Source: Naematelia aurantialba (lineage: Eukaryota > Basidiomycota > Tremellomycetes > Tremellales > Naemateliaceae). Taken from it: a stretch of 64,000 nt of DNA. Below the pieces are notes generated by a model. It was not told where the DNA came from. It did not search any database and saw only the letters and a list, made by a program, of their open reading frames with translations. This document shows, in pieces, positions 18,711 to 31,700 of the stretch (its first letter is position 1; each line of letters begins with the position of its first letter). The stretch spans positions 1,426,001 through 1,490,000 of the forward strand of contig JAKFAO010000001.1 of assembly GCA_021527695.1 (NCBI GenBank), given 5' to 3'. A program made the position numbers and the translations under genes.

Positions 18711-21700
18711 ATGGACGATCCAAAACTCCTCACCGACGCGCTATCAACGATCAAGCTGCACACGACTCAACTGCGGAGATGCTTGGAAACGGACCAGATA
18801 ATGGAGGCGCTCAAGGCTGCTTCGTCCATGCTTGCTGAGTTGCGGACTTCGAGTCTGGGGCCCAAGCAATACTACGAGCTATATATGAGCGTTTTCGACT
18901 CTCTGCGCTACCTCAGCAATTATCTATACGAGGCGCACAATGAGGGAAAACACCATTTGGCGGATTTATACGAACTGGTTCAGTAGGTTCTTTCCTATAC
19001 CATACCGCATCACCGATAAGGATTGAGGGAGGAGGACGATACGAGAGGATAACCGAGGTGGTTTATCGGGTGTGACAAACCCCTGGGACGGCATGCAGCT
19101 TTGCGCTGCTGATCGGATCCTGAATCACATGACTGCAACCCCCCATCATCTTCCACCTCACTGACACCACTTCAGGTATGCGGGCAACATCGTTCCTCGG
19201 TTGTACCTCATGATCACAGTCGGCTCGGTATACATGTCTATTCCCGATGCACCAGTCAAGGAAATCATGAAGGACATGCTAGAGATGTCACGGGGCGTTC
19301 AACATCCGACCCGAGGGCTGTTCCTGCGACACTACCTTTCGGGACAGACAAGAGACTTTCTACCCGTAGGCACCAGCGACGGGTGAGTTGCTGTTTGTTA
19401 GCTCTTCCGCTTGTCTTGTATACTGAAGAGGGATAGACCTGGGGGCAATCTTCAAGACTCTATTGGCTTCGTGTTGACCAACTTCATCGAAATGAACAAG
19501 CTTTGGGTCCGGTTGCAACATCAGGGTCATTCGCGAGAACGAGAGAGGCGGGAGATTGAGCGGAAGGACCTCCGTATTCTCGTCGGCACAAATCTCGTCC
19601 GCTTGTCGCAACTTGACGGTGTGGATCTCAACATGTATCGCCGAACCATCCTCCCCTCGGTCCTCGAACAAGTCGTAAATTGCAAGGATGTTATCGCTCA
19701 GGAATACCTCATGGAAGTAGTGATCCAAGTTTTCACCGATGATTTCCACCTACATACCCTCGGACCATTCCTAGGCGCCTGTGCAAACCTCCACCCCAGA
19801 GTCAATATCAAGAATATAGTCATCGCCCTCATTGACCGCCTGGCGGCTTATGCCGCGAGGGAGGCTGAGAATGAGGATCCAGAAGAGAAGAAACGGGGAG
19901 AAGAGGAAGCTGCGAAACGGCTGGCGGAGAAAGTTAAGGGAGCGAGGGGAAAGGGAAAGAAGGTGGAGGAAGGCGAGAAGAGCCCAGTCGCACCTGCTGA
20001 GGCTGCAGAATGGGGCGGTGAAGCTCCGGCACAAGAGGACGAAGGCAAGGATGGCGAGGTTCCAAAGGGAGATGCTGAGGAGAAGACAGATGCAAATGGA
20101 CTAGAGAAGAAGGCAGAGGAAGGAGAGCAAGTCCCGCCCAAGGCGGAGACGACAAAGAAGTTTAGGGGTATTCCGCAGGACGTCAAGCTTTTTGAGGTCT
20201 TCTGGCATCAGGTTGTTGAGCTCATCAAGGTGAGTCTCTATGGGCGCATGCGTCAATTTAACAGCTTATATGGATCAGGCGCGACCCGACCTCTCCATCC
20301 AAGACATCACAGCCCTATGTGTCTCCCTTATCAACCTTTCACTGTCCTGTTACCCCGACCGACTGGAATATGTCGACCAGATTTTGTCGTTCGCTGGTGC
20401 CAAGATACAAGAATTCCAGCAAAAGTGAGTGCTCTCGTCTGACTGTACTGTTCAAGATGAAACTGATTTCTTGCATAGTCCTGATCTACACTCTCAACAG
20501 ACGACGGCCAATCTTCTCGCACTCCTGCTCGCTCCCATAACATCCTATCTCTCCGTTCTCACCCTTCTTGCCATACCCTCCTACACCCCTCTACTAGCCC
20601 AACAACCCTACACGACGCGCTTGGCTATTGGTCAAGCAGTTGTTTCTTCTGTTCTCAAGAACGGTACGCTGATCGAGACGAGCGAAGACGTGTCAGGCGT
20701 GCTTGGCCTGTGTGCAGTGCTGGTAAAGGATCAAAAGGAGGGCGGAATTGGAGGCAGAGGGAGAAGTGCGCAGGATCCACGAGAAATGGCCGAGGAGCAA
20801 GGATGGGTAGCTAGAATGGTCCACCTATTCAAAAGCGATGATCTGGCCACTCAGTTCGAGGTGAGTCGTCCTTGCTTGGCGACTCGATAGAAGACCTGAC
20901 GTTGCAGCTCTTGCAAACGGCGCGGAAAGCCTTTACCGAAGGCGGAGAGCGGATACGATACACCTTCCCCCCCCTCATTGCATCTTCAATATACCTCGCG
21001 CGGCGCTTCAAGCAGCGGGAGGAGACCGTGAGTGGACGTGAACTCAAGCAGGCCTTCTCTGATCGTATGTAGGAGGACGACTGGGAGACTCGGGTATCAT
21101 CGTTGTTCAAATTTATTCATCAGATTATCACGGTGCTGTATCACCGCGTTGAGATTCCATCGACATGTCTCCACCTCTTCCTACTCGCGGCACAAGTTGC
21201 GGACGATTGTCGACTCGAAGAACTCACCTACGAATTCTTTGTTCAGGCCTTTGTCATCTATGAGGAATCGATATCCGAGTCTCGAAGCCAGCTGCAGGCG
21301 ATCACAGGGGTGATCAGTGCGTTACAGACGTCGCGAGTATTTGGAAACGACAATTACGATACCCTGATCACGAAAGCTGCGTTGCATGGGAGCAAGCTGC
21401 TCAAGAAGAGCCACCAGGCACAGGCGGTCTTAATGGCCAGTCATATGTGGTGGCAAGGTGATGTGCAAGGACGAGCTATCGATGGCAAGGTAAGGAAGGG
21501 CTTTCGACGAAACTTGCCATCAGCTAACATGATGTTGCAGACACCCTATCGCGATGCCAAGCGCGTCCTGGAATGTCTTCAGAAATCCCTTCGTATCGCC
21601 TCGTCCTCGATCGACGAGCTCACCAACGTCCAGCTCTGTGTCGATGCCCTTGATCGATATATCTATTATTTTGAGCAAGGCGTGGAGACGGTAACCCCCA

Positions 21701-22113
21701 AATACGTTACGCAACTCGTACAGCACATCACGAGCAACATCGACTCGATATACTCTTCTGATAATGCAAACGATCCACGAGACAGGCTGCAGGGCAACGG
21801 ATTGGTGGATGGGGTGAACAAGCCGGAGGCTATCGTACGGGTACGTCAGATCGCTGTCCCCACCTCTTCCCTTCTGGCGCAGCCGTTCTGGATTTCATCG
21901 TGCACGGAGAGAGACTGATAGGTCGGATTATAGCATTTTAGAAATACTTTGATCTACGTGCAGACGAGGCAACGACAGCATGCCGCCACCGCAGCCGGAG
22001 AGACGGAAGGCGAGAATGGAGACGCAAAAGAGGAGAGCGCAAAGAAAGTGGATTGGGAGAGTGTGGATGTCGTAGGGGGCTGCCTCAAGATGGGCATCCC
22101 GCAAGGCGATTGA
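18711..22113 (+). CDS. VPS35: Retromer subunit VPS35
   Basis: Core scaffold of the retromer cargo-recognition complex for endosome-to-Golgi recycling. Exons: 18711-18982, 19176-19382, 19437-20229, 20279-20424, 20479-20860, 20908-21027, 21073-21489, 21541-21840, 21934-22113, giving 938 aa. The N-terminus ([17 protein letters not shown]) and the strictly conserved [10 protein letters not shown] segment, which binds VPS26, identify it. The rest is an alpha-solenoid of HEAT-like repeats ending in a VPS29-binding region. Exon 3 carries an unusual insert of about 110 residues rich in E, K and A between the LIDRLAAYA helix and the [15 protein letters not shown] block. Confidence 0.96.
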
Positions 22114-23250
22114 AGTGATTTAAGACCATGACAAGAGGGCACAGAAGGGTCAGTGTTCAGAGCACGACTCCAGTTTTTGGACAACGCGGGGGGCGAGAAA
22201 GGGCTTGTGATCAGTCGGCTGTAGACTTTGGAAAATGTGCGGGATGACGGCGGAGATGCTGTAGATATGAAGAATCGTTGTTGATCAAGCCAGGAAATGG
22301 GACATGAAGGCGATTTGCCCTACCAGCTCTTTCGTCTCGCCACACGATTGAACGACATTATATCTGACTGATCATTCCTGAAGCAATTCCTTGGGCTGAA
22401 CATGCTGGCGAACAACACTTTGGGGGTTTGAGGAGCTGGCAAAAAAGCTTCCGTTGCCTCGACGCGTCCAAAAAACCCACCTTCGACGCGTTCAGGGTCC
22501 AGAAACTGCCACGGCGCAAACACCCAAACTACAGAGTATTCGAGGTACACTACATTCGTTTCGAGTGTGTATCGGTACCGATTCAGCATAGCTTTACTGT
22601 TTGTCTTTGCCTCTCGACTACCTCACCAGCAACAAGAGTCAGTGTCTCTCGCTTCTGGAGACAGAATAATGTAGCTGATGTGACTTTTGTCAATTCGCCT
22701 GATTCTGAATTCCTCCTGTCCGTTGGCTCTGGCTGTTGTTTGTGGTCCGTTCGCTGCCGCTCCTTCCCCTACGCTCGGGCCTCGTTTCAACATGCTGTCA
22801 CGGCACCGGCCACCTCTCGCCACTGTCTTGGCACTCCATGGACGCCTCCAATACTCTGCGGCTATGTGCATACGGTGGACTATGGGATGTCCCGGGTCGC
22901 TCGCTCGCCGGCATCCTTGCGCTGTAAAATCATCTGATGATATGGACAAACAAATCCGTGCCTCCTTGGTGTCTGATCTTACATGCGATGGCGACAATGG
23001 CAATGCCACTCGCCACGTTGACAAACGCCGACCTCCTGTTCTGCACACGCGCTATGATCGCATCTACAAACATTCTTTCTTTCCTTGCCGCACTCGTCCC
23101 CATCTTCTCTTTCCTATCTCCTCCCTCTCTCTTCATACCTTGGACCGTCCATTCCCTCTTGCGCCTTTCGCACCCTACTGTTCCTACTGTCCCACTCTCT
23201 ACCACTCTCTTCCATCTCCTTCCTCCTCACTTTCTTTGTGACCCGACGTG
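22114..23250. other. Intergenic region upstream of beta-tubulin
   Basis: About 1.1 kb between VPS35 and the tubulin start. From about 23060 it is pyrimidine-rich, as expected of a strong promoter or 5' UTR. Several frames overlap here in different phases and none has family signatures, so no gene is called. Confidence 0.6.
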
Positions 23251-25187
23251 ATGGTTGGACGATCAGTGAGAGAGATTGTGCACCTTCAGACCGGGCAGTG
23301 CGGGAACCAGATCGGCCACAAGTTCTGGTACGTCCGGCCATCCATCACATCCCCCACTCCAAGATACATCATTTGACCACCTTGGATTTGCCTTGGACAG
23401 CCTGTCTGGCGCGACGTCTGCCTTCATTCAAGTCTCTTGACTGGCAGCGAAACGTTACGTCTTTGATTCCTGCGCTGACAGACCCAGGGAGGTCGTCTCC
23501 GAGGAACACGGTATCCAAGCCGACGGCTCGTACAAGGGTACAACCGATCTCCAGCTCGAGCGCATCAATGTGTACTACAACGAAGCCGCGACTGGCAAGT
23601 ATGTGCCCCGCGCTGTCCTCATCGATCTGGAGCCCGGAACGATGGACTCCATCAGGGGAGGACCTCTTGGTGCCTTGTTCCGACCGGATAACTTGTAAGT
23701 TGTCACCCTTCTTCGTTCCACGGACCAGCTTTCATGCACCCGAAACACCGCTCCTATTCTCTGTTCCGCTCGCAAGCGCGTCCATGTTCATATAGGTAGT
23801 GTCTTTGGACAAAGTGGTGCCGGCAACAATTGGGCCAAGGGCCACTACACTGAAGGTGAGTCGGATTCGCGTTGAAGTCGCGCAGTCGCGATGCCCCCTA
23901 GGATACCAATGCTCATCTCGTGCAGGCGCCGAACTCGTCGACTCGGTGCTAGACGTCGTGCGAAGGGAGGCAGAAGGCTGTGACTGCCTCCAGGGCTTCC
24001 AGATCACCCACTCGTTGGGCGGTGGTACTGGCGCCGGAATGGGTACTCTCCTCATCTCCAAGATCCGCGAAGAATTCCCCGACCGTATGATGTGTACATT
24101 TTCGGTTGTCCCATCGCCAAAGGTGAATTTGCACAAATACACCTATAACATGCCCGCTTATGCGCCTCAAACAGGTATCCGACACTGTCGTCGAGCCATA
24201 CAACGCCACCCTCTCGGTCCACCAGCTCGTGGAGAACTCGGACGAAACCTTTTGTATCGACAACGAGGCTCTGTACGATATCTGCTTCCGAACCCTCAAG
24301 CTCGCCGCCCCAACCTACGGCGATCTGAACCACCTTGTCTCCGTCGTCATGTCAGGCGTGACTACCTGTCTCCGATTCCCTGGCCAACTCAACTCGGACC
24401 TCCGAAAGCTGGCCGTCAACATGGTCCCCTTCCCCCGATTGCACTTCTTCATGGTCGGCTTCGCACCCCTGACCGCGCGCGGCTCGGCCAGCTACCGCGC
24501 CGTCACCGTCCCTGAGCTGACTCAACAAATGTTCGATGCCAAGAACATGATGGCAGCTGCAGACCCCCGTCACGGCGTGAGCTATCTTACAACATACGGA
24601 ACATTGCTGATGAGCACAGAAATACCTCACCGTCGCCTGTATCTACCGAGGCAAGGTCTCGATGAAAGAAGTTGAGGACCAACTTCAGTCTGTGCAGGTC
24701 CGTTTCTCCCTGTCCAAGCGATATAGCAATGACTGACCATCCTAGACCAAGAACTCGGGCTATTTCGTCGAATGGATTCCCGGAAACGTCACTGCCGCAT
24801 CCTGGTCAGCTCTTCCCTCCATGTTGAAGCGTCAAGCTCATGCTGTGCAGTGATATTCCACCTCGAGGTCTCAAAATGTCTGCCACCTTCATCTGCAATT
24901 CAACCTCCATCCAGTCACTCTTCAAGCGAGTCGGCGAGCAGTTCTCTGCCATGTACCGGCGAAAAGCCTTCGTCCACTGGTACACTGGTGAGGGTATGGA
25001 TGAGCTCGAATTCGTGAGTGGCCTGCCGCTTTCCCCTACCACTGCTGACAACATATAGTCTGAAGCCGAGTCCAATTTGCAAGATCTGGTGGCAGAGTAC
25101 ATGCAATACCAAGAAGCTACGGCCGATGACGAGGAGGAGGATGTGTATGGCGAAGGGGAAGAGGTCCCCGTCGAAGAGGAACTATAG
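23251..25187 (+). CDS. TUB2: Beta-tubulin
   Basis: Builds microtubules with alpha-tubulin. Exons: 23251-23327, 23488-23694, 23800-23855, 23926-24122, 24175-24576, 24620-24697, 24746-24804, 24851-25013, 25059-25187, giving 455 aa. It carries the N-terminal GQCGNQIG loop, the tubulin signature [10 protein letters not shown], and an acidic tail ending EEVPVEEEL. At positions homologous to 167, 198 and 200 it has F, E and F, the benzimidazole-sensitive state. The usual MREI start is preceded by five extra residues (MVGRS) and reads VREI. Either this is a short N-terminal extension, or an upstream intron ending at the CAG at 23264-23266 splits the start codon. Confidence 0.96.
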
Positions 25188-26205
25188 GCAACCCATCCGA
25201 TTCGATCGATCGGCTCCGCCAAACCCGCCGCATGTGTATAATCATTCAACGACCAGCAACGCCTCGTCGACGACATGCCTCCCTCCCCCCCACTCCCCCA
25301 CTTTTCGTCTTTGGCTCCTCTATTTCCACCGCCACACCCAGGGCTGCAGTCCCTGATGTCTCGTGATGAGACGGTGTGCTGCGCAATCAGAAGGATTGGT
25401 TTGCGATGCAACATCATGACTTGGACGTCTGACAAAGCTAATTTTGGGCAAGAAGAGCTGAAAGCAGGTTGTGCGGGCGGTGCGGGCGGTGCGGGCGGGG
25501 CGGCCGCCTGATCGATCTCTAACTGCCACCTCTGCTGACCGGTCGTCGGGAATCGTCTGACTACTGATCAGCCCTAACAGTTTTACATTTCCCGATGCTC
25601 CCTTATCAAATTTGAAGACGACTCCGAAACACTCGGGTTTCTGGCAACCGGATCAAGTGAACAGAGGGGAACCCTCGGATCGTTGTTCGGTTGCGATTTT
25701 CCGACAAAGGATAGACTCCTGCGCGCCCCGGGGGGTTGACAAGGGGATCTTTTTCTCTGTGTTGCTAATTGCAAGGAAGAAAGGGGGCAGCAAGAGTATC
25801 AAAGGCCAGTGGGGCACAAAGGAGCGCGCTTCTCATCTGCCCGTCTCGCAGTGAAGCACTTGGATAAGACCGTTTCACCGATTTCTCAGATACGCCAGTT
25901 GCCGGAAAGTCAAGGTTGCAACAGATCAAGAGGGAAGTAACAGCAAGCGGCCACTTGGGACTTGCCGAGCTGCACTGGCGATCGAGGAGACTGTTTCGTC
26001 TCGATCACCTCATCATTCCCACTCCCACTCAACTTCGTCACGTACCTACCTTTCTTCCAGTCCCTCCATTAAGACCGGGTTTCGATCTAGGGATTCGGGC
26101 ACGCGACGTCGACAGATACGGGCAGGCTTTGCTTATTAAAAGGTGCGCGGCAGCAGTTTCCCAACACAACCCTTCTTCTATCACCGTCTGTATCAACATC
26201 GCGAA
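25188..26205. other. Intergenic region between beta-tubulin and the GATA gene
   Basis: Holds a GCGGGCGGT triple repeat around 25474-25500. A TATA-like TTATTAAAAGG near 26131-26141 lies about 70 bases before the GATA start. No gene is supported. Confidence 0.55.
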
Positions 26206-28322
26206 ATGGCACCCTCGCCTGTCATCACAGAGGATCACAAGCCACCCGTATCCCTACCTACCTCCTCCCCGGTCTCCCCATCCTCTCCACCATTGCGCGC
26301 TATTTCGCCTTCCGAAGCCGTTGCACTGCCACCGCTGTCCAAGCCCGCAACCTCCCCCGCTCATCGCTTTACCCCACGCACGGATGACGGCGAAAAACAG
26401 TGCACCAACTGCGGCGAAACGGACACGCCCCAATGGCGAGGGACGTTGTGCAATGCATGCGCCCTGTGGAAGCGGTCACGCGGTACCGATCGGCCATTAC
26501 CCCTGCTTTTCCCGATTCGTAAGCGTCCTCGCAGTCTGACACCGCCAAACGAGGAGCATGAGCAGCATGGCGGCGGCGACGAGCCTGGAAAGAATCTAGT
26601 ATGGGCGGCAGCACTCTCGCCACTTCCGCGACCGGGCGATCGAGGTGGAGGGCCACTGTCCCTCGCGACACTATGCATGTCTTGCGGACAAGCGCGGGTG
26701 ACGGTCCACTGGCCCGGGAGAGAGCTCTGTGGCCACTGCGCGCACGATTTCAGACAGCGCGAGCTGTTCAACGTGAGTCCATCCGGTAGAGTGTATTTGC
26801 CCATTGCCTCGATCGTTTCCTCTCTCTGCCTTCGCCAATCCCGTCGTCTTCGTCCTGATCGTCTTGTCTCCTATTGCCTATACCCCTCAGTCATGCCCTG
26901 CTCAGGGTACTGCTTGTCGGATCCTGTCCTTCTCCACATTTCGGAGCCCGAGAATCCGAGTTTTCCGCGATGACTCATTCGACTACAAGGGAGGCGGGCT
27001 GGACCCCTTCCTTTGTCGTCGTACTGGAGGCCCAAGCCAGGCGTGCATCGTGTGACAGACACCCCGTCTCGCCTCCTTGGCCACCTCCTTGGCAAACGCT
27101 AACGTTTCATATCGCGCTCCCTATCGTCATTTCACTCCGCTGTCACCTCCTTCCCGTCGGAAAAATGTCGTAGCGATCGAATACCCCGCAGCGTGGACTG
27201 CAGCCTTACCCCCGTCCGCGGCCGTACACCTTACCAAGCCCTTTGATCGTAAGGGGCGACTCATACCCCCAAAACACTGTCTTTTCGCCTCGCGAATGGG
27301 CACCGGAATCCCCCCGTCTTCCCATGCCACATACGCCACATCATGCCACATTGGGTACGGGGCAAGGGGCCCACGAGGCGCACTCGGCATTGCGGTTGTC
27401 TCGTACCTACGGCTTGCCGGCACATGTACAATCGATGCTCAGACGGGCTGAGACTGAGCGGGCGGGGGTGTCTCATCAGCGGGACTCTACTCTCAGCGGC
27501 ACCGAGTCCCTGGAACCTCGTCTCCCGCAACGCGATTCCGGCTACCACTGCAGCCCCGAAACCGCTCGCCACCAAAGCGACGAAACCCTAGCTGCCAGTT
27601 GCACGGACCCGGTCACAATCGAAGAAGCTACACTTACTCGACGGCCTTCGCCTGAGCGCGAACGACCTGGCGGACAGGCGCATTTGCAAGGTGGGTCTTC
27701 GGTCCTCGCACGACGACGAAGTCGCACCATCAGCAGCATACCACTGCCCACACCCAGTTCCAGAATCAGTTCCAGGACTGGCAGCCCTCCTCATTTTAGT
27801 CTTGATCCTGCGGTGGGTCCCGGGCCTGGGCGTGCACACAGTCTCGGTCAAGGGCAAAGTCTTGGGCAAGGTCATGAGCAAATTCATGGGCAAGCTCGAG
27901 GACACGCTCAGGGACAAGGGCAAGGGCAAGCTCAAGAACAAGCTCAAGGGCAAGCTCAAGAACAAAGCCTAGGGACCGGTCGTTGTCCCGGTCTCGGCCC
28001 CGGTCCAGGCGTTGGTCCTGAGGTGTTTTGGAAACGCGATGCTGGTCCACAATTCAGGGAGAACTTTGAGCGCGGATTTGGCATTAGCCGAGACGAGTTT
28101 GTCGCACGGGCCAAGTGGATCTGGGACGTACTGGAGCGGGCGGCCGCGACTCTCGAGAGCATCGAGCGCGGCGAGGACTTCGAGAACACGAAGGAATCCG
28201 AAAATGTCGAAATGGACGAAGCGGGCCGTAGGCGTGGAGAGGCAGTACGGCTTTCACGCACGGAGCGCGTATCGCCCGAGGTTCAACAATCCCAGCCGGT
28301 ATACTACCAACAGCGCAACTGA
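26206..28322 (+). CDS. GATA-type zinc-finger protein with two zinc modules
   Basis: Probable DNA-binding transcription factor. Exon 1 is 26206-26772, ending at a GTGAGT donor. The last exon starts at 27192 or 27204 (both in frame) and ends at 28322; the roughly 420-base gap may hide another small exon. That gives about 565 aa. The finger CTNCGETDTPQWRGTLCNAC matches the GATA family, but the loop between the cysteine pairs is 12 residues instead of 17-18. A second module, C-x2-C-x14-C-x2-C (CMSCGQ to CGHCAHDF), follows about 70 residues later. The C-terminal exon is low complexity with a G/Q hexanucleotide-coded tract (about 27840-27970), then a helical segment with RAKWIWDVLERAAATLESIE. The target pathway is unknown. 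Confidence 0.6.
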
Positions 28323-28711
28323 GCTTCCACGTTGCGCATGCGTATAATGCACGAGTCATCCGTTCAAACAAGATGCAGACGGAGGTGGAGAGGAAGAGGG
28401 ACATGGAGACGAGGGACGCAAGAGCAAGCAGTGACAGCATGGCACGAGATCAGCTGGTGCCGTTTGTATACTTACAGTAAACAGTAGCACACCCCCGCGA
28501 TCTGTCAAAGGGGTAAACGATTTATTGACATACAGTGCCCGAGTATAAACAATACCATCATGGACAATGGAAGATGCATATAGTTTCTCGTGCTTCCTGC
28601 GTGGTCTTCCGTCGTGACGTATCGCTATGCTATGCTGGTGTGGTATTGGCCTCATCTATCATCCGCCATCTATCACATTCATGTCCCGAATTGTACCCGC
28701 CACCGGGTTCA
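28323..28711. other. Convergent 3' intergenic region
   Basis: Lies between the stop codons of the GATA gene and the zinc-knuckle gene. Nothing is recognised. Confidence 0.5.
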
Positions 28712-31700
28712 TCACCACCCCGCCATATTCCCATTTGTCCGCCTCCGCTCATTCACTGGCCGTCTCCCTGCAATCCTGCCTTTCAGACCTTTTGGTACCT
28801 CCTCATCCGAGCTATTGCTGACATCACTATCGCTACTGTCGTCTTTACCTAGCCCATTGAGCATCCCCGACGAGGATTTGGCAGGCTGACTCGACGCGCC
28901 TTTCATGAACGATCGGCTGCGCAGGGCTTCCTTGGACAGACCCGACAGGGTCGGAATGGAGAGCGATGGCTGAGACGAGGCGAGAGAGTACTGTCGAGGC
29001 GGTACGGTGACATTGCGCTGGGCGGCAGGCGGGATAAATATCGACGACTCGTCATCGTCGTCTGCCACGTTGGTCGTCGCAGCATTGTCGGACTCGACAT
29101 CAGAATCGGGTGCAGCAGAGGACGAAGCTGCATTGCCATTGGGGTTGGCGCTCGGGACTGGCGTCGTGGAACCTTCATCCTCTTCAGGAATGGGCGACGC
29201 CGCAGCAACACCGCGGCGCGACCCACTTGCAATTGAGCCATTGCTTCTGCTCAGCAATTCGTTACTTGGCGATGCCTGCCGTTCTGGCGGAAGAGAGGAA
29301 GGGAACGCGTTATATGCTTGCGTTTCGCCGATAGGGCCATGGGAACCTTGCGTCATGAAGAGCGGACTTTCCCCCGTCCTGGCTGATTGACGCTGGGGGA
29401 TCGAGGAAGGTGATGCATCGCTGTTCAACTCGGCCGTCTGGACTAGGGGAGTTGAATAGGGCTGAGAGGAATCGAGTTGATCAACTTGTGATGACTTTGG
29501 GACAGACGCGCGGCGACTTCGAGGGGTCTGCTGAGCAATCGCTTTTCAGTTCACAAAGGCGTAGCTGTTCGCAAGCGGACTCACCTGACTGTTGATAATG
29601 CCTCCGCCTGAGTCACTATGGACGGCAGGGCGTAATCCGGCCGAAGCCGACCTCGTCGATCTGGTCCGCGGCGGAGCTGTTGCGTGCACTTGGCTGGACC
29701 TGCTTCCTACCGGTGAAGCAGGCACAAGGGACGCTCGTGACCTTCGAGGTGACGCTGTCACCTCCTTCGACATGGATCGCGTCCTCACACGAGGTGAGAG
29801 CTCAATAAGGTCCGTTACCTGCTGTTTGGGGGTGACGCTAGACTTTCGGACAGCGTGGCCATTGTGACGAGGAGAGGATGGTTGCGAAGGCGAACTGTCT
29901 GGCTGTGGATTGACTACGTCGGAGCGCAGCTGCCGCCGGGACGGCTGGATAGGAGAAAGAAGGGGTTCTTGAACTTTGGCCGGTGGTGCGGGCGTTTGAG
30001 ATGATGGCAGAATCTTCTTGGCGATGGGAGTTGCACCACCATCAGATTCGCCATCAGCGAACCTCAAATCCAGTTGAGTGGCCACCCCATCCATTCCAGC
30101 ATGAGAAGATGGCGGAGAAGGGAGTCCATCGATGACTTTTGTTCGTCCAGCTCGACGCTCGTCTAACTCGAACAAATCATGTGAATCTGATACCAGCACC
30201 CCGTTCATCGCTTCCTTTTCAGGTCGGTCCTCTTCTGCAATTGCTTCATTGAGCGCGACTACCCCGGGGAAATGCTCCATGACAGGACTTGTGCTTGTCA
30301 TGTTGTCGAGCTCCGCAAACCGTCTGGACTGGTTGGCTAGATCTTTCGTCGGAGACGTCGTCGCCGAGCTTGCTTCTGAAAGCGATTCAATGGCAGGATT
30401 GACAGCAGGAATCTGGGACGGAGGGCGGATGGGACTGGGGCCTTCGGACAAGGAAGCTTGACTTTCCGCATCTCCGAAGTCGCCTATCGAGGAGAACGAA
30501 TCTGCACGAGTCCGCAGTGTGACAGCTGCAGGCTGCTGTTCTGCTTCATCTGGCGTGTTATCCTCCGATTCCGATTCCGAATCAACCGCTTCCGGCAAGG
30601 GAGTAGATGCAGGTAGATGAATCGCTGACAAGCGCGCAGCTTCTTGATCCCTGCGTGACAGAGGTTTTGACATGAAGTGCTGAAGGGCTAGTTCGGGATC
30701 AGACGGGACACTTTCGCCATCGTCCGATGCGTGCGAGGTCGACGCTACATCGGGGTCGGACTCAGAGAGCGATGCTGTTCCAGATGTGGCAGACCGGGAG
30801 TCCTGATCGTCATCAGCAGACGAGCTGTCCTCCTCGGATCCTGCTTGATCATCGTCCTCGTCAGAGTCCAAGGCCGACTTTGACTCCGATTCCGACTCTG
30901 AGGCGGAGTCTTCTGTCTCTATCCTTGCATCGGATACGCTCAGTCCGGACAATGATCCAGTCTTGCGAGGACGCTGGAGTGCTCGTAGGTGAATCTGCGG
31001 AATGAATTGCTCGTCCGATTTCGCAGACAGAACGGACGCCTGGATATGCGCAGAGGTTTCGGGTGCGTGTGGCTGCAGAGCACTCTCTTCAACATCCTGA
31101 GTACCGGAAAGACCCTTAGGATCAGCTGCTGCCGGGACAGAGTTGGCTGAGACCAGGTCAATCGGCGTCGCCATATTAATTCGAACAGTCCCGGTTTTCG
31201 GTTGCTGCTTAGCCGTATCGAAGGCAACTTTGACCGGACTGGTCCAGGTGCCCCGAGTCTGCATTGGGGCACCGCTAATGACCCTATTCTTGACTCTTGA
31301 CAGTCTTTGGATCCAATTTTCGATGGCTTCAATACCAGGCATAAGACTGGCAGCCTGACCACCCTTACTCTGTTCTGCCTCCTCGCGTCTCTCGACCAGA
31401 ACCTCCTGAAGGCGTTGCAATCCAGCCTTGACAATAGGGCAATCCTTTTGCAAGTGAGTGGGACTAGCATGGCAGATCACACACTCGCCCCGTCGCGCCA
31501 GACGCTGACGCTCCGTTGCGGTGAGTTTGTTCGTATCGTACGCGGCCCAGAAAATGTCTGACGCATTGGATTTGCGGGAGATTGGCTGGTGTTTTATGCT
31601 GGAGATACCTTCGACGGTGGACGACGCCATACTCGCAGAAGTGGGCAGGGCATCCCGTTTCCCACGCGTGCGCGACCTGGTAGGAACCTCTGCGTTGATA

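Noticed and set aside
22428..23251. Several overlapping frames upstream of beta-tubulin
   Set aside because: Three phases are open over the same pyrimidine-rich stretch with no domain and no splice pattern; typical of a promoter or leader.
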